Assembly (NCBI GenBank): GCA_903954205.1
Contig: CAJBMR010000022.1
Span: 1-7,919, forward strand
Origin: an uncultured bacterium
GTDB lineage: Bacteria > Actinomycetota > Actinomycetes > S36-B12
Length of the DNA stretch: 7,919 nucleotides
Direction of reading: 5' to 3'
Part shown: positions 6,841 to 7,919 of the stretch, one piece after another
Numbering within the stretch: the first letter of the stretch is position 1
Layout: every line of letters starts with the position of its first letter
Notes under the pieces: generated by a model
What the model was told of the DNA's origin: nothing
What the model saw: only the letters and a program-made list of their open reading frames with translations
The model's database searches: none
Translations under genes and position numbers: made by a program

Positions 6841-7919
6841 CAGTCCAGATCATCGGACTCGCCGGGATCGGCGAGATCTCCCCGGGTGACGATCTCGCCG
6901 CACTGATCGCGCGCGCACTCCCTGATGCCGCATGGCCGGATGGTTCGACCGGGATGATTGACGGCGATGTCGTCGTCGTGACGAGCAAGGTCGTGAGCAA
7001 GTCCGAGGGCCGCATCGTGCCCGAGTCTCAGCGTGATGCTGCGCTCGATGCCGAGACGGTGACCGTGGTCGCCACGAAGGAGACCCCGCGGGGCACCACC
7101 CGGATCGTGCGCACGCATCACGGACTCGTGCTCGCAGCGGCCGGCATCGATGCCAGCAACGCGCCGGCAGGCCACGTGCTGCTCCTCCCTCGTGACCCCG
7201 ACGCGTCGGCGCGGGCTCTGCGGCAGGGCCTGCGCGACCTCACGGGACTCTCCGTGGGTGTCGTGGTGACCGACACCCTGGGGCGGCCCTGGCGCGACGG
7301 ACTCACCGACTCTGCGATCGGCGTTGCCGGCGTAACCGTGCTCGACGACCTGCGGGGACTCCCCGACGCACAGGGCCGTGCGATGGAGGCGACCGTCATC
7401 GCCGTGGCCGATGAGATCGCCTCGGCGGCCGACCTGGTCAAGGGCAAATCCGGTGGAGTCCCCGTCGCGCTCGTGCGGGGCCTCGCCCACCACGTCACCG
7501 GCGACGACGGCCCAGGAGCCGTCTCCGGCGTACGCCCTCTCGAGGAGGACCTCTTCCCGCTGGGTTCGACAGAGGCGCGACGCGAGGGGGCACGCGAGGC
7601 GGTGGCGTCCCGACGTACCGTCCGGCACTTCACGGACGAGTCCGTTGACGACGCGGTGCTCACGCGGGCGATCGCCGCAGCCATCACCGCCCCGGCCCCG
7701 CATCACACCATTCCCTGGCGCTTCGCGGTCCTCGAGGAGCGGCGCGAGGCGCTGCTGTCGGCGATGCAGCAGCGGTGGCGAGCCGACCTCGCGGCGGACG
7801 GGTTCGACAAGGACGCCATCGAGCGGCGGGTGAAGCGCGGGGACATCCTGTGGGGCGCACCCGCGGTGGTCCTGCCCTTCCTCGACATGGCCGAGGGGCC
7901 GCACGCCTACCCCGATGCC
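6837..7919 (+). CDS. fbiB: F420-0:gamma-L-glutamyl ligase fused to nitroreductase-like domain (partial)
   Basis: The first 361 codons of FbiB are present; the window edge cuts it about 90 residues short of the roughly 450 usual for mycobacterial FbiB. Residues 1 to about 245 are the CofE-type ligase, which adds gamma-linked glutamates to F420-0 using GTP and divalent metal. Motifs seen are VVTSKVVSKSEGR (47-59), THHGLVLAAAGIDASNAP (93-110), VVTDTLGRPWRDGLTD (143-158, acidic metal-site region), DEIASAADLVKGKSGGVP (192-209) and a closing GVRPLEEDLF (231-240). From about 255 the flavin-binding nitroreductase-like domain begins (VASRRTVRHF, 256-265; APAPHHTIPWRF, 285-296). In actinobacteria this domain binds FMN, reduces dehydro-F420-0 and supports long polyglutamate tails. 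The ATG overlaps the fbiA stop, so it is probably translated by coupling; no clear Shine-Dalgarno precedes it. Confidence 0.96.
   Translation, partial: MTVQIIGLAGIGEISPGDDLAALIARALPDAAWPDGSTGMIDGDVVVVTSKVVSKSEGRIVPESQRDAALDAETVTVVATKETPRGTTRIVRTHHGLVLAAAGIDASNAPAGHVLLLPRDPDASARALRQGLRDLTGLSVGVVVTDTLGRPWRDGLTDSAIGVAGVTVLDDLRGLPDAQGRAMEATVIAVADEIASAADLVKGKSGGVPVALVRGLAHHVTGDDGPGAVSGVRPLEEDLFPLGSTEARREGAREAVASRRTVRHFTDESVDDAVLTRAIAAAITAPAPHHTIPWRFAVLEERREALLSAMQQRWRADLAADGFDKDAIERRVKRGDILWGAPAVVLPFLDMAEGPHAYPDA

Noticed and set aside
6621..7904. A 427-codon minus-strand frame opposite fbiA/fbiB
   Set aside because: It is antisense to two confidently identified enzymes, with His/Arg/Gly-rich low-information sequence. 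It is a coding shadow.

Overview
The window is G+C-rich DNA, almost entirely coding, from an actinobacterium. Three features support this. There is a WhiB-family iron-sulfur regulator, a family confined to Actinobacteria and their phages. The FO synthase is a single fused two-domain protein, and the F420-0 ligase is fused to a nitroreductase-like domain; both fusions are the actinobacterial form of these enzymes. I cannot name the genus; a Micrococcales-like or related actinomycete is a guess from overall protein flavour.

Layout, left to right. (1) Positions 1-2825, minus strand: the 5' 941 codons of a very large, membrane-embedded family 2 glycosyltransferase whose 3' end lies beyond base 1. 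It has no ATG, GTG or TTG at a plausible start, and a CTG overlapping the whiB stop codon is the best candidate. (2) Positions 2822-3088, minus strand: an 88-residue WhiB2/WhmD-type protein with a strong ribosome-binding site and a good promoter. A GACAC box and an 18-bp palindrome sit directly downstream of the -10 element. (3) Positions 3089-3241: the only real non-coding gap, holding that promoter and two back-to-back hairpins after the next gene upstream. (4) Positions 3242-5773, minus strand: fbiC, FO synthase. (5) Positions 5785 to the right end, plus strand: fbiA, then fbiB overlapping it by ATGA; fbiB is cut by the window edge after 361 codons. fbiC and fbiA diverge with only 11 bp between their start codons.

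Functionally this is a coenzyme F420 biosynthesis locus. FbiC makes the deazaflavin FO. FbiA attaches the phospho-organic acid side chain, and FbiB reduces (in the actinobacterial route) and polyglutamylates the product. The guanylyltransferase that supplies FbiA (FbiD/CofC) is not in the window. Beside it lies a cell-division/cell-envelope pair, whiB2 plus a polytopic glycosyltransferase, probably translationally coupled. From established knowledge, whiB2 lies directly beside fbiA-fbiB in Mycobacterium tuberculosis while fbiC is elsewhere; here fbiC sits between them.

I see no new enzymatic system. The points most worth a second look are regulatory: the whiB2 promoter architecture, the non-canonical glycosyltransferase start, and the extremely tight divergent fbiC/fbiA start region. 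I saw no tRNA, rRNA, CRISPR, insertion sequence or transfer signature.
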